Source of the DNA: Sphingobacteriales bacterium
Lineage (GTDB): Bacteria > Bacteroidota > Bacteroidia > Chitinophagales > Chitinophagaceae
Assembly: GCA_016235125.1 (NCBI GenBank)
Contig: JACRLZ010000006.1
Coordinates: forward strand, 62,001-126,000
Length of the DNA stretch: 64,000 nucleotides
Direction: 5' to 3'
Under the pieces are notes generated by a model that searched no databases, was not told the origin of the DNA, and was given only the letters and a program-made list of their open reading frames with translations. Below are positions 17,480 through 26,781 of this stretch, in pieces (position 1 is the first letter of the stretch; each line of letters starts with the position of its first letter). A program made the position numbers and the translations under genes.

Positions 17480-20338
17480 ATGGAAAAAAAGGTCTTTCTG
17501 CTGGATGCATTTGCCCTTGTTTTCAGGGCTTATTATGCATTGATCCGTAATCCACGCATTACTTCCAAAGGAAAAAACACCAACGCACAGTTTGGTTTCA
17601 CCAACACATTGGTTGAATTAATCAATAAACAAAAGCCATCGCATATGGCGGTTTGTTTTGATACTTCTGCTCCAACAGAAAGGCATACTGACTTTGCCGA
17701 TTACAAAGCTAATCGCCAGGAAACACCGGAAGACATCAGCGCCGCAGTTCCGGATATTCACAGAATCATTGAAGGATTTAATATACCCATCATTGCCGTT
17801 GACGGTTATGAAGCAGATGATGTAATCGGCACCCTGGCAAAACAAGCAGAGAAACAAGGATACGAAGTGTATATGGTGACCCCGGATAAAGATTATGGGC
17901 AGCTGGTTTCCGAAAAAGTAAAAATCTATAAACCGGCTTACCAGGGAAATGATGTGGAGATAATGGGACCGGAGGAGGTTTGTGCCAAATGGAATATTAA
18001 ATCTGTTGACCAGGTAGTGGATATGCTCGGCATGATGGGTGATGCAGTTGACAATATTCCCGGCATACCCGGCGTGGGAGAAAAAACCGCTGCTAAGTTT
18101 TTAGCAGAGTACGGTTCTTTGGAGAATACGCTGAAGAATGCTGATAATATAAAAGGAGCAATGGGAGAAAAAGTGAAGAAGGGAAAAGAGATGGCGATGC
18201 TTTCAAAAAAATTAGCCACCATTATGACCCATGCGCCGGTAGAATTTCATGTAGAGGATTTCAAACTGAAAGAGTGGGATAAAGAAAAACTGAAACAGGT
18301 ATTTGCCGAGCTGGAGTTCAGGACACTGGGCAAAAGATTATTGGGGGAAGATTTTTCTATTGCTTCCGCTTCATCAAAATCAGTAGTAGAAAAAGAAATA
18401 CCACAGGGAGTACAGACTGATTTGTTTGGAAATATTATTGAAGAACCGAAGTCGGAAGTCGGAAGTCAGAGGTCGGAAGAAGAAAGTTCGGAGGCCGTTT
18501 TAACTGTTGATAAGAACATAAGTAACACTCCGCATAAATATGAAGCGGTGGAAGGAGATGCGGCCATCAATAAGTTGGTAGCAGAATTGAAAAAACATGA
18601 AGAGATATGTTTTGACACCGAAACCACCGGCATTGATGCGAATGATGCCGAATTGGTAGGGTTGAGTTTTGCTGTAAAAAAAGGAGAGGCGTGGTATGTT
18701 CCCTGTCCTGCCGATCAGAAAAGAACAAAAGAAATACTGGCACATTTCGAATCGCTGTTTGCCGATAGAAAGAAAACATGGATCGGTCAGAATACAAAGT
18801 ATGATCTGCTGGTGCTGAAATGGTATGGTATTGAAATAGCCGGAAATATTTTTGATACCATGCTGGCGCATTATGTCATCGAGCCGGAAGGAAAAAGAAG
18901 TATGGATTTACTAAGCGAAAAATTTCTGGGTTATGAACCGGTGCATATTGAGGAACTGATCGGGAAAAGAGAAAGAGGAAAGACACAGGGTACAATGCGG
19001 GATGTGGAAATAGAAAAAATTAAAGAATATGCCGGGGAAGATGCAGACATCACCCTGCAATTGAAAAAGGTTTTTGTGCCGATGCTGAAGCAAAAGGAGG
19101 TGGAAAAAGTTTTTAAAGAAGTGGAAAGTCCGCTGGTGAAAGTGCTGACCGATATGGAATATGAGGGAATAAAAATCGATATTGACTTTTTGAAAGAATA
19201 TTCAAAAGAACTGGAAAAAGATGCGAAGAAAGCGGAAGAGAGTGTATATAAGCAGGCTGGTGTTCGCTTCAATCTTGCATCACCCAAGCAATTGGGAGAG
19301 GTTTTATTTGACAAACTGAAACTGGATCCAACAGCTAAAAAAACCAAGACCGGTCAATACCAGACCGGTGAAGATGTATTATTAAAACTCGCAGCGAGGG
19401 AGATAGGGATTGCTAATGATATTCTTACTTTCCGTGAGTTGACCAAACTGAAATCAACCTATGTGGATGCATTGCCGGAACTGATCAATAAAAAAACGGG
19501 AAGGGTACACACTACCTACGGACAGGCAGTAGCTGTAACAGGAAGATTGCAAAGCAATAATCCCAACCTGCAAAATATTCCGGTAAGAACGGAGAGAGGA
19601 AAGGAAATACGGAAAGCATTTATTCCCAGAGATAATAAGCATGTTTTACTTTCTGCCGACTACTCACAGATTGAATTAAGAATTGTTGCCGCCATCAGCG
19701 CTGACAAGAATATGTGCAAAGCCTTTAAAGATGGAACGGATATTCACACAGCCACTGCCGCAAGAGTATACAATGTGTCTGAAAAAGAAGTAACCAAAGA
19801 AATGCGTTACAAGGCAAAGAGTGTAAACTTCGGGATCATCTATGGTCAGGGAGCTTTTGGTCTGGCCGATAACCTTGGCATCAGCAGAACAGAAGCCAAA
19901 CAAATCATAGATAATTATAAAAAGGAATTTCCAGGCATCCAGAAATACATGGATGATACTATCAATTTTGCCAGGGAAAATGGTTATGTGCAAACGCTGA
20001 TGGGAAGAAAAAGATGGTTAAGGGATATTAACTCGGCCAACTTTACTGTGAGAGGTTTTGCAGAACGAAATGCCATCAACTCACCCATACAGGGAACGGC
20101 AGCCGACATGATCAAGCTGGCGATGCAGAAAGTACATGCCGCTATGAAAAAAGAAAAGATGCAGAGCAAAATGCTGCTGCAGGTGCATGACGAACTGGTG
20201 TTTGATGCATTAAAAACAGAAGCAAAAGAATTAAAACCGCTAATTATAGAATGTATGCAGGATGCCATGCCATTGCCGCATAAAGTGCCGGTAATCGCCG
20301 AATGCGGTGAAGGAAAGAACTGGCTGGAGGCGCATTAA
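17480..20338 (+). CDS. polA: DNA polymerase I
   Basis: This 952-residue enzyme serves Okazaki-fragment maturation and repair. The 5' nuclease domain spans about residues 1-290 (PGIPGVGEKTA helix-hairpin-helix). The 3'-5' proofreading domain looks active, with Asp379 and Glu381 in FDTETTG, an NTKYD Exo II motif and an Exo III Asp in YAGEDADIT. The polymerase domain has motif A DYSQIELR (Asp727) and motif C VHDE (Asp904). The linker between the first two domains contains a peptide encoded by a GTCGGAA-type tandem repeat (18448-18495). The next gene starts 11 bases after the stop. Confidence 0.97.
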   Translation: MEKKVFLLDAFALVFRAYYALIRNPRITSKGKNTNAQFGFTNTLVELINKQKPSHMAVCFDTSAPTERHTDFADYKANRQETPEDISAAVPDIHRIIEGFNIPIIAVDGYEADDVIGTLAKQAEKQGYEVYMVTPDKDYGQLVSEKVKIYKPAYQGNDVEIMGPEEVCAKWNIKSVDQVVDMLGMMGDAVDNIPGIPGVGEKTAAKFLAEYGSLENTLKNADNIKGAMGEKVKKGKEMAMLSKKLATIMTHAPVEFHVEDFKLKEWDKEKLKQVFAELEFRTLGKRLLGEDFSIASASSKSVVEKEIPQGVQTDLFGNIIEEPKSEVGSQRSEEESSEAVLTVDKNISNTPHKYEAVEGDAAINKLVAELKKHEEICFDTETTGIDANDAELVGLSFAVKKGEAWYVPCPADQKRTKEILAHFESLFADRKKTWIGQNTKYDLLVLKWYGIEIAGNIFDTMLAHYVIEPEGKRSMDLLSEKFLGYEPVHIEELIGKRERGKTQGTMRDVEIEKIKEYAGEDADITLQLKKVFVPMLKQKEVEKVFKEVESPLVKVLTDMEYEGIKIDIDFLKEYSKELEKDAKKAEESVYKQAGVRFNLASPKQLGEVLFDKLKLDPTAKKTKTGQYQTGEDVLLKLAAREIGIANDILTFRELTKLKSTYVDALPELINKKTGRVHTTYGQAVAVTGRLQSNNPNLQNIPVRTERGKEIRKAFIPRDNKHVLLSADYSQIELRIVAAISADKNMCKAFKDGTDIHTATAARVYNVSEKEVTKEMRYKAKSVNFGIIYGQGAFGLADNLGISRTEAKQIIDNYKKEFPGIQKYMDDTINFARENGYVQTLMGRKRWLRDINSANFTVRGFAERNAINSPIQGTAADMIKLAMQKVHAAMKKEKMQSKMLLQVHDELVFDALKTEAKELKPLIIECMQDAMPLPHKVPVIAECGEGKNWLEAH
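18448..18495 (+). repeat. GTCGGAA short tandem repeat inside polA
   Basis: The bases GAAGTCGGAAGTCGGAAGTC and following run as an imperfect 7-base repeat (unit GTCGGAA, about five to six units with substitutions). It is read in frame as the linker peptide EVGSQRSEEESSE between the 5' nuclease and proofreading domains of PolA. Confidence 0.7.
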
Positions 20339-20348
20339 ACTCTTTTGT

Positions 20349-20690
20349 ATGAAAAATATTTTCATTATCCACTGGAACGAAACCGAATTAAAAGAAAAAA
20401 TTGCTCCGCTGAAAAAAGCAGGCTATAAAGTCGGTTACCATTTCAGCCAGGAAACTACGGCCAATTTTAAAGACAACCTGCCTGAGGCGCTGGTTATTTG
20501 TCTTGACCGTCTTCCATCACATGGCCGGGCTTATGCGGAATGGATGTGGGAAGCCAAAAAAAGACAGCATATACCGATAATATTTTGCGGGGGGCAGCCG
20601 GATAAGGTTGAGGCAACAAGACTAAAGTTTCCGAAAGCCATTTATTGCAGCAATGAAAATCTGGTTGATATGCTTATGAAATTGAAATAG
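20349..20690 (+). CDS. Receiver-like small cytosolic protein
   Basis: The start is set at 20349 (113 residues, MKNIFIIHW). An earlier in-frame ATG at 20307 lies inside polA and adds an untypical leader. The alternating hydrophobic strands and helices (NIFIIHW, EALVICLDRLPSHGR, IPIIFCGG) suggest a CheY/Rossmann-like fold in which an Asp in ICLDRLP could stand at the receiver phosphorylation site. No output domain is present. It lies 11 bases behind polA and is probably co-transcribed. Family and role are uncertain. Confidence 0.6.
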   Translation: MKNIFIIHWNETELKEKIAPLKKAGYKVGYHFSQETTANFKDNLPEALVICLDRLPSHGRAYAEWMWEAKKRQHIPIIFCGGQPDKVEATRLKFPKAIYCSNENLVDMLMKLK

Positions 20691-20792
20691 GCGCTCTGAC
20701 AATCTGCCGCTTATCAAAATTTTAAAAAAAATTTCTTTTTTCCGGCAAACTAAAAAGGTAAAATCGTAGCTTTTCTTCCCTAAAAAAAATTT

Positions 20793-21443
20793 ATGAAACA
20801 AAAACTGATTGCTTTCTGTGCAGCTGCAATATTATTTGCTGACTGCAATAATGAAAAAAAAGAAGATAAGAGCAAAGACAAACCCGCTGATTCAACCGGT
20901 AAAATGACCGGAGATAACAACATGGCCATGCCGGACTCCGCCACGATGATGAAAAACTGGCAGGACTATATGACTCCGGGTGATATGCACAAGATGCTGG
21001 CAAAATCCGACGGAGAATGGAACGGAGAGGTAACCATGTGGATGTACCCCGGCGCACCGGAACAAAAGAACATTTCTACCGCAACAAACAAAATGATCCT
21101 GAACGGTCTTTACCAGCAAAGCACTCATTCCGGGGATATGATGGGTATGCCTTTTAACGGCATAAGCACTGTCGGTTATGATATTCACCGGAAAGAGTTT
21201 GTAAGCACCTGGATCGATAATATGGGGAGTGGTATCATGGTAATGAAAGGCCCATGGGATGAAGCTACCAAAACCATTAACATGAAAGGAAAAATGGTGG
21301 ACCCGGGCACCAAAATGGATACGGATGTCAGGGAAACATTTAAAATCATTGATGACAATACCCAGGAAATGGAAATGTTTGTGATGACTCCAGATGGCAA
21401 AGAGTTTAAAACAATGAATATAAAATATACAAGGAAGAAATAA
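20793..21443 (+). CDS. DUF1579 family exported protein
   Basis: This 216-residue protein has an N-terminal signal (MKQKLIAFCAAAILF). The Cys that follows (FADC) does not fit a good lipobox because Asp precedes it, so lipidation is doubtful. A low-complexity, Lys/Asp/Met-rich linker leads to a DUF1579 domain (about residues 60-215), with the GEWNGEVTMWM and NGISTVGYD segments typical of the family. The function is unknown. It stands alone and ends at a strong terminator. Confidence 0.8.
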   Translation: MKQKLIAFCAAAILFADCNNEKKEDKSKDKPADSTGKMTGDNNMAMPDSATMMKNWQDYMTPGDMHKMLAKSDGEWNGEVTMWMYPGAPEQKNISTATNKMILNGLYQQSTHSGDMMGMPFNGISTVGYDIHRKEFVSTWIDNMGSGIMVMKGPWDEATKTINMKGKMVDPGTKMDTDVRETFKIIDDNTQEMEMFVMTPDGKEFKTMNIKYTRKK

Positions 21444-21464
21444 ACAAAGACTTTTGGAATGGAG

Positions 21465-21490
21465 GGCCGCATTGATCAGCGGCCTTTTTT
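21465..21490 (+). terminator. Rho-independent terminator after the DUF1579 gene
   Basis: GGCCGC (21465-21470) pairs with GCGGCC (21479-21484) around an eight-base loop, followed by TTTTTT (21485-21490). Confidence 0.85.
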
Positions 21491-22465
21491 ATTTGCTTAT
21501 AGAAATAATTATTTTCCCCTTAAAATTTCCTTTTTCATAATAACGGAAAGCATCTGCTGTTTGTTCCAATGAAAAACTCCTGTCAATCACAGGAGCGATT
21601 TTTCCTTCTTCAAAGAGTCGGGACAATTCATTTAGTCCGTCCTTGTTCATCCGGTATCCCATGATCCCAAGTTTCTTTTTCCTGTATTTTGAAAGTAAAG
21701 GCTGTAGCACCATCATCTGGAAAAGCAAACCACCCATGGAACCGCCAATCATAGCAAATACTCCATCAGGTTTTAATGCCCTTTTATAATCAGCAGTTGA
21801 TTTATGTGCAATCACATCTAAGATGTAATCGTATTGTTTACCTGTTTTTGTATAATCTGTTTTGCGATAGTCAATACATTCATCAGCGCCGAGTGAACGG
21901 AGTAAATCAAACTTTTCTTCTTTATCAACACAGGTTACTCTTGCACCAATTGATTTGGCATATTGCAAAGCAATAGTACCCACACCACCACCAGCGCCGT
22001 TAACCAATAGTTCATCTCCCTTTTTTATTTCTTTTTTATAACGAAGCCCTTGTATCGCCAGCAAACCAGCCTGTGGCAGAGCGGCCGCCTGTTCAAAACT
22101 CATCTTCGGTGATTTTTTGGCCAGCAGTTTTTCAGGAGTGCATACGTATTCAGCAAATCCTCCAAAACCTGCACCGGCTATATCGCCGAACACCTCATCT
22201 CCCGGTTTAAATTCTTTTATACCGATGCCCGTTGTTTCAACTACTCCGGCAATATCAGCGCCGGGAATTTTGTTTCTGGGCTTGAATAATCCACCCAACA
22301 TTCTTATCAGGAGTCCCTTGCCTCTGATCAACCCCCCTCCCATTCATTGACGGAAGAAGCATGCACTTTTACCAGCACCTCATTCTCTTTTGGAAAAGGT
22401 TTATCAACCTCTCTTATTTGAAGATTATCCGGGGAACCGTATTGTGTGTAAACAGCTGCTTTCAC
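21489..22465 (-). pseudogene. NAD(P)-dependent alcohol dehydrogenase / quinone reductase with a -1 frameshift
   Basis: The uninterrupted frame (22343 to 21489) encodes a medium-chain dehydrogenase without its first 40-50 residues. These are found in another frame: from a GTG at 22465 the DNA reads VKAAVYTQYG, then KVHASSVNEW, the normal start of the family. The two parts meet at a run of six C (22331-22336 region) where one base is missing relative to the expected NEWDWGLIRG. The GROES-like domain and the Rossmann motif NGAGGGVGTIALQYA are otherwise intact. It is either a recent pseudogene or a homopolymer sequencing error. Confidence 0.8.
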
Positions 22466-22509
22466 AGGGCTAAGATAGAAAGATGCCGGTCATAATATTA
22501 ACGAACCTT

Positions 22510-23448
22510 TTATTTCTTAACCTCCACAATTACCGGCGCCTGTTCGTATTTAGGGTCATTGGTGAGTTGCACTGTTTTCTTTGTTTTATAATTCATCAGG
22601 TAAATATTATAGTCCTTTTCTTCATGGGTGCTTTTGTCCATTATCACCCATTTACCATCACTGCTCCAGCTATGCCAGCCGCTGCTTAAATCACCGGATG
22701 TTATCTGCCAGTGCTTTTTACCGTCAGGCGCTACTGCATAAATCTGGTTTTGCTTATTCTGTCTTGACAGGTAGCTGATGAATTTATACTTGCTGTTCCA
22801 TTGCGGCGGGCCGGCATGGTAACGAAACCATTCTGTAGTAGTATCTTCTTTTGGAAAATGAGTCAACTGAATTTTATTACTCATATCCAGGTTCATTTTC
22901 CAGAGTTCATCAGGAACTGTTTGCCGCAAACTTCTGTCAGGCCGGTATGCCAATACAATTTCTTTTCCACCGGGTAAAAACAACGGGTCTCTTTTAGTGG
23001 AAACGGTATCGTTAGTGAGTTGTTTATGGTTTCCGTCTTTGATATTTATCAAAAACAACTGGGCCCTTAATTTCCCAATTCTTCCCAGCACAATCATTTC
23101 CGTACCATTATTGCGGCTGCTCATCCAGCTGTCTTCTAATTGCAAATCAGAAATTTTTCTTTTGTTATTTCCCTCCGCATCCATTTCATACAAAAAATAA
23201 CAACGATGGCAGGTATCAATATCACTGACATAATACACTTTGTCTTTGTAAGCATAGTACATCCATTCCACACCGGGAGTGTTGGTAATATTTTTCTGAC
23301 CGGTTCCGTCCATATTCATGCTGTATATATCATAGTTATCTTTCTGCCGGTCTTCCAGTACATTGTAAACAATTTTGTACTGCTTTTGTGCTGATGCTGA
23401 AAGAGAAAAAAAGATTGCAAGGCCGTTTACTATTTTTATTGCTCTCAT
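22510..23448 (-). CDS. TolB-like WD40/PD40 periplasmic protein
   Basis: This 312-residue protein has a signal peptide (cleaved near SASAQK) and a series of PD40-type beta-propeller blades with the repeating DIYSMNMDGTGQKNIT-like pattern (also IYLMNYKTKKTVQLT). Such domains resemble the TolB propeller and are often found in exported proteins with a presumed scaffold or binding role. No catalytic domain is attached. It runs in the same direction as the genes on both sides. Confidence 0.8.
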   Translation of the reverse strand: MRAIKIVNGLAIFFSLSASAQKQYKIVYNVLEDRQKDNYDIYSMNMDGTGQKNITNTPGVEWMYYAYKDKVYYVSDIDTCHRCYFLYEMDAEGNNKRKISDLQLEDSWMSSRNNGTEMIVLGRIGKLRAQLFLINIKDGNHKQLTNDTVSTKRDPLFLPGGKEIVLAYRPDRSLRQTVPDELWKMNLDMSNKIQLTHFPKEDTTTEWFRYHAGPPQWNSKYKFISYLSRQNKQNQIYAVAPDGKKHWQITSGDLSSGWHSWSSDGKWVIMDKSTHEEKDYNIYLMNYKTKKTVQLTNDPKYEQAPVIVEVKK

Positions 23449-23462
23449 ACTGTTTTTTTATT

Positions 23463-24032
23463 TTAACCTGCCTGTTCATAAGCATGTTTTATCCAGTTAA
23501 ATAATTCTTCCCCGATTGTTTTTTCATCCGTTATTTTAATCCGATGCGTACACATGGCATTCCACTTGCTTCCGTCTTCAACAATTCCGGAAGGAGCAAT
23601 GCCTTTTATATTCAGCCCCACATCCAGCCTGTCTTTGGTTGACGGCTGAATCAGCGCAAACTGTTTCTTTCTTCTCAGACTAACATATGCTTTCTTTGGC
23701 GATACTTCCACATCACTGCCAAACTTATTTATCTCCGCCATGAGTTTATTATACCAGGGTTTCAGGTTTTCTTTTCCTTTATACTGCTCAGCTATTAAAT
23801 CATCGCTGTTTTCGGCGGCTCCGGCATGAGATTGTTTGGCAAAATGAACTACGGTATTTGCGTTGCCATGAGTAAAGCCATGTTTTTCCTTCAGAAAATT
23901 AACCAGTTCGCCGTGTTTGGCAAAACCGCTTTTGTTTACAATAGCAATCCATTCTTCTAATTTTTTTCCGGAGTTTTTTTCAATATTTGAAAGTTGGGTT
24001 TGGGTGGCTTTGTCAAGTGAACTTGTATCCAT
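23463..24032 (-). CDS. DUF4287/DUF5655 domain protein
   Basis: This 189-residue cytosolic protein is a two-domain fusion. Residues 1-70 are DUF4287-like (TGKSLEEW-type core, here NSGKKLEEWIAIV, and GFTHGNANTVVHFA). Residues 80-189 are DUF5655-like (KAYVSLRRKKQFALIQP, then a transport-like C-terminal helix). Both families are small conserved proteins of unknown function, often together. It sits within a run of small minus-strand stress-type genes. Confidence 0.85.
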   Translation of the reverse strand: MDTSSLDKATQTQLSNIEKNSGKKLEEWIAIVNKSGFAKHGELVNFLKEKHGFTHGNANTVVHFAKQSHAGAAENSDDLIAEQYKGKENLKPWYNKLMAEINKFGSDVEVSPKKAYVSLRRKKQFALIQPSTKDRLDVGLNIKGIAPSGIVEDGSKWNAMCTHRIKITDEKTIGEELFNWIKHAYEQAG

Positions 24033-24090
24033 GTTTTCATTTTAGCGCAAAATATTGAAAAGAAGTAAGCAGGTATTGTAAAAAATTTAC

Positions 24091-24918
24091 CTACGGGTAA
24101 ACCGGTATATAGTTCATGTAGTCTCCTTTTGCTTCCATATATGCTGAGGGATTAAAGCCAGAAAACCGCTTAAACTCGTTGATAAAATGTGCCTGGTCGT
24201 AATAGCCGCAGTCCAGCGCCAGGCCTGACCAATTGATATGCCCGGGGTTTTTCTCTAATAACATAACAGCCTGCTGAAATTTCAGCACACTAACATATTT
24301 TTTGGGTCCAATGCCTGCATATTTTCCAAAAAGGCTGATAAGATGTTTGTTGCTGTAGCCGGTTTTATTGGTTATTTCACGAATAGAAATCTGGGAAGGG
24401 CTGCTGTTGATTTGGGTTATGCAGTAACGGATGGCCGGGTGAATTTCAAAATGATTTTTTATCCGTTTCAAGAGATATGTTTCTGCAACAGCAAACTTTT
24501 GTGACGGCCCCGGCTGTTCCAGCAATTGCTCCCTGAAAGAAAGTAACCCGTTTCCAAATACCAGTTCGGCATCCACCACCCTGTTCTTAATTTCTGCTAC
24601 AGGCATGTGCAGAAAAGACCAGGCCATTCCGGGACGAAAACGTATCACCATCATCTCTGACTCGTCCGCCCTCGCCTGGATGGAAATATATTCTGTCCGC
24701 ATGCCGGAGATCCATGTCCGTTTACAGGATTGAATTTCTTTCAGTGTGTCATTGTCATAAATGTATTTGGGAACATTGGTAAGGTCAACGATTAAATCAA
24801 TGCCGCCATCAGGAAGCAGCCGTTCAATGGTATGTGGCGGGTTATAGCCCTTGTAATAGGTGATCAGCTCCACATAGCTGGCGAGGGGTAAGAGAGGTAT
24901 GTGGAATTGCAGAATCAT
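24091..24918 (-). CDS. AraC family transcriptional regulator
   Basis: This 275-residue regulator has an N-terminal DUF6597-like sensing domain (residues 1-110, LLPDGGIDLIVDL) and a C-terminal AraC double helix-turn-helix (about 165-265) with the signature GYYDQAHFINEFKRFSGFNPSAY. It is likely to control the small genes around it, since four of them are tightly spaced on the same strand, but no operator was identified. The start at 24918 is four bases after the stop of the DUF1801 gene, so it is probably the last gene of that operon. Confidence 0.9.
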   Translation of the reverse strand: MILQFHIPLLPLASYVELITYYKGYNPPHTIERLLPDGGIDLIVDLTNVPKYIYDNDTLKEIQSCKRTWISGMRTEYISIQARADESEMMVIRFRPGMAWSFLHMPVAEIKNRVVDAELVFGNGLLSFREQLLEQPGPSQKFAVAETYLLKRIKNHFEIHPAIRYCITQINSSPSQISIREITNKTGYSNKHLISLFGKYAGIGPKKYVSVLKFQQAVMLLEKNPGHINWSGLALDCGYYDQAHFINEFKRFSGFNPSAYMEAKGDYMNYIPVYP

Positions 24919-24921
24919 TTT

Positions 24922-25392
24922 TCACTTTTTACTCCGGCTGCCATTCAGATTGGTCTCATACATATTAATCCACTCCGCCACGGTTATTTTTGAAGCCAGT
25001 TCGCCAATTAAATCAAAAGGAATGTCTTCCGGTTTTTTATACCGGACACAACTTTTGCCCATATCTAATTTTTTAGGGCTGGCTTTTGCATGAGCTTCCT
25101 GAAACCATTTCAGCAATTTTGGGTTTGCATAAATTCCCATATGGTACAGATTAATGGAATTTTTCTGCGAAGCAAGGCCCATAAACGGCAGCGGGTCTTT
25201 TGGATTGCAATGATACCCTGACGGGTACATGCTATGCGGTACACTCCAGCCCATCATTCCATAACCCATGCCCTCCTTAAATCCTTTGGGTATGTTTTTC
25301 TTTATCACATTCCTGAGTTTTGAAACGGCTTTTTGCCTGTCTTCCGGCAGTTCGGCAATGTATTGATCAACAGTGGCGGCTTTGGATTGCAT
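24922..25392 (-). CDS. DUF1801 domain protein (YdhG-like)
   Basis: This 156-residue protein has the YdhG/DUF1801 features TVDQYIAELPEDRQKAVSKLR, KEGMGYGMMGWSVP and VRYKKPEDIPFDLI. The fold is related to the iron-chaperone frataxin-like family, but the role in this lineage is not known. It lies between the DinB and AraC genes, spaced by ten and three bases, as part of one transcript. Confidence 0.88.
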   Translation of the reverse strand: MQSKAATVDQYIAELPEDRQKAVSKLRNVIKKNIPKGFKEGMGYGMMGWSVPHSMYPSGYHCNPKDPLPFMGLASQKNSINLYHMGIYANPKLLKWFQEAHAKASPKKLDMGKSCVRYKKPEDIPFDLIGELASKITVAEWINMYETNLNGSRSKK

Positions 25393-25402
25393 ATATCTGA
25401 TT

Positions 25403-25927
25403 TTAGAAACTTAAAATACGAAAATATTCCGGCCAGGGGCCCATCTCTTCTTTGTACTGCTTAGCCATCACCCTTGTTATTTGCGCAATATGCGTAAGGT
25501 CATGCACCACCCAGGTGGCCAATAAATTTCTCAACGTTACTTCACCCAATGAAGGGTGCAGCCCTTGCTTGTCAAGGTCATTTTCTTTTAGTTCAAGTGA
25601 TTTTAGCCAGGTAAGGTTATTTTTTCGTAATGTTTCAAACTCATCCAGCAATTGAAGTAATGATTTGCCTTTGCTTTCTTCGTACTGAGCAAAGCGGTCG
25701 TATGGCTCGAAAGATTTACTTGCTCCGAAATCCAGTATCCGTTTGGTTCGGGCAATCCAATCCGTTTTTTCACCATGAATCAGGTGTCCGATCACATCGA
25801 AAGGAGAAAATGTCCCGGTTCCTTCGTTGTTCATCAACCAGTCCTCATCCAGATTGATGAGCAATGTTTTCAGAACGGCAGGAGTTCGTTCTAAAACTTC
25901 ATATGATTTTTCCAGATCAAAATTCAC
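25403..25927 (-). CDS. DinB family protein
   Basis: This 174-residue four-helix-bundle protein has a metal-site pattern of the DinB/YfiT class: His in FDVIGHLIHGEK and a pair in WVVHDLTHIAQI. Such enzymes act as metal-dependent thiol transferases or are stress-induced with unknown substrate. The gene overlaps the upstream TfoX-like gene by four bases (ATGA), indicating translational coupling. Confidence 0.9.
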   Translation of the reverse strand: MNFDLEKSYEVLERTPAVLKTLLINLDEDWLMNNEGTGTFSPFDVIGHLIHGEKTDWIARTKRILDFGASKSFEPYDRFAQYEESKGKSLLQLLDEFETLRKNNLTWLKSLELKENDLDKQGLHPSLGEVTLRNLLATWVVHDLTHIAQITRVMAKQYKEEMGPWPEYFRILSF

Positions 25928-26304
25928 TTCTTCTTCTTTACAGTTTTCCCGGCTTTACTGCGGGCAGGTTTCTTACTTGATTTTGCAATTTTGTTATACT
26001 CCAGCGCCAGCTTCACCCAATATTCCAGTTTCTTTTTTGTATTCAGCACATCTGCATCTACAAACACAAACCCTTTCATCACCTTGCCCGTAAAGTCCAT
26101 TGGTTTGCAGCCCTCTTTTTCCATTACCTCATCATATTTTGCTGGGTCAAGGCGAACCATTAATCTCTCTTTCTCTACACCCAATGCCATTTTATCATTT
26201 ACCATAAAACATAGTCCGCCGAACATGGCCTTTTCTTCCACATTTTTTTCCGACAGAGAAATCAGCTCTCTTGTCATATCGGCAAGTTTTTCATTGTATG
26301 TCAT
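25924..26304 (-). CDS. TfoX/Sxy family N-terminal domain protein
   Basis: This 126-residue protein has the TfoX N-terminal domain signature (EEKAMFGGLCFMVNDKMALG, RLDPAKYDEV, MKGFVFVD) and a very basic Lys-rich tail (KPARSKAGKTVKKKK). Standalone N-domain proteins like this are common outside the competence regulators and have no clear function. It is first in the tfoX-like, dinB-like, DUF1801, araC operon. Confidence 0.88.
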   Translation of the reverse strand: MTYNEKLADMTRELISLSEKNVEEKAMFGGLCFMVNDKMALGVEKERLMVRLDPAKYDEVMEKEGCKPMDFTGKVMKGFVFVDADVLNTKKKLEYWVKLALEYNKIAKSSKKPARSKAGKTVKKKK

Positions 26305-26372
26305 ATAAATTATTTTATTCCGGAAACCCCTGTAAAAAAAATTGCTTATTCAAAGTTTACATAACTCACTTT

Positions 26373-26771
26373 CTATTTCTGTAAATATTTTTCCGGCACA
26401 CTGTGAAAAGCAATCCGGTTGCCTTCTGTGTCTGTTATAATCGCCATATAACCATGCTCGGGGCTTATCTCTCTTTTTGGCACTATAATTTTTCCGCCTG
26501 CGGCTTCTGCCCTATCTAAAAAATGCTGCACATCGGGATTACCATTAAGGTAAATAAGCGGTCCCTCTGTTTGGGATGGTTTATGAAAACCACTGGTATC
26601 AATAATGGTTCCTCCCACGCCATTCATCGGATCATCCAATGGAAATGCCCGCATTTTCACTCCCGGAAAATCCATGTTTGTCATTTGAATCTGAAAAACC
26701 GCTTCATAAAATTTCTGAGCTCTTTCAATGTCGGTTGCCGGTATTTCAAACCAGCTGATTACATTTTTCAT
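26373..26771 (-). CDS. VOC family protein (glyoxalase-like)
   Basis: The start is at 26771 (132 residues, MKNVISWFEIPATDIERA). A longer frame to 26936 overlaps the neighbouring gene and looks non-coding. The two beta-alpha-beta-beta-beta units of the vicinal oxygen chelate fold are visible (FEIPATDIERAQKFYE; AEAAGGKIIVPKREISPEHGYMAII). Metal ligands and substrate cannot be assigned with certainty. It follows the DUF2911 gene by ten bases and is likely co-transcribed. Confidence 0.88.
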   Translation of the reverse strand: MKNVISWFEIPATDIERAQKFYEAVFQIQMTNMDFPGVKMRAFPLDDPMNGVGGTIIDTSGFHKPSQTEGPLIYLNGNPDVQHFLDRAEAAGGKIIVPKREISPEHGYMAIITDTEGNRIAFHSVPEKYLQK

Positions 26772-26781
26772 ATTAAAAATT

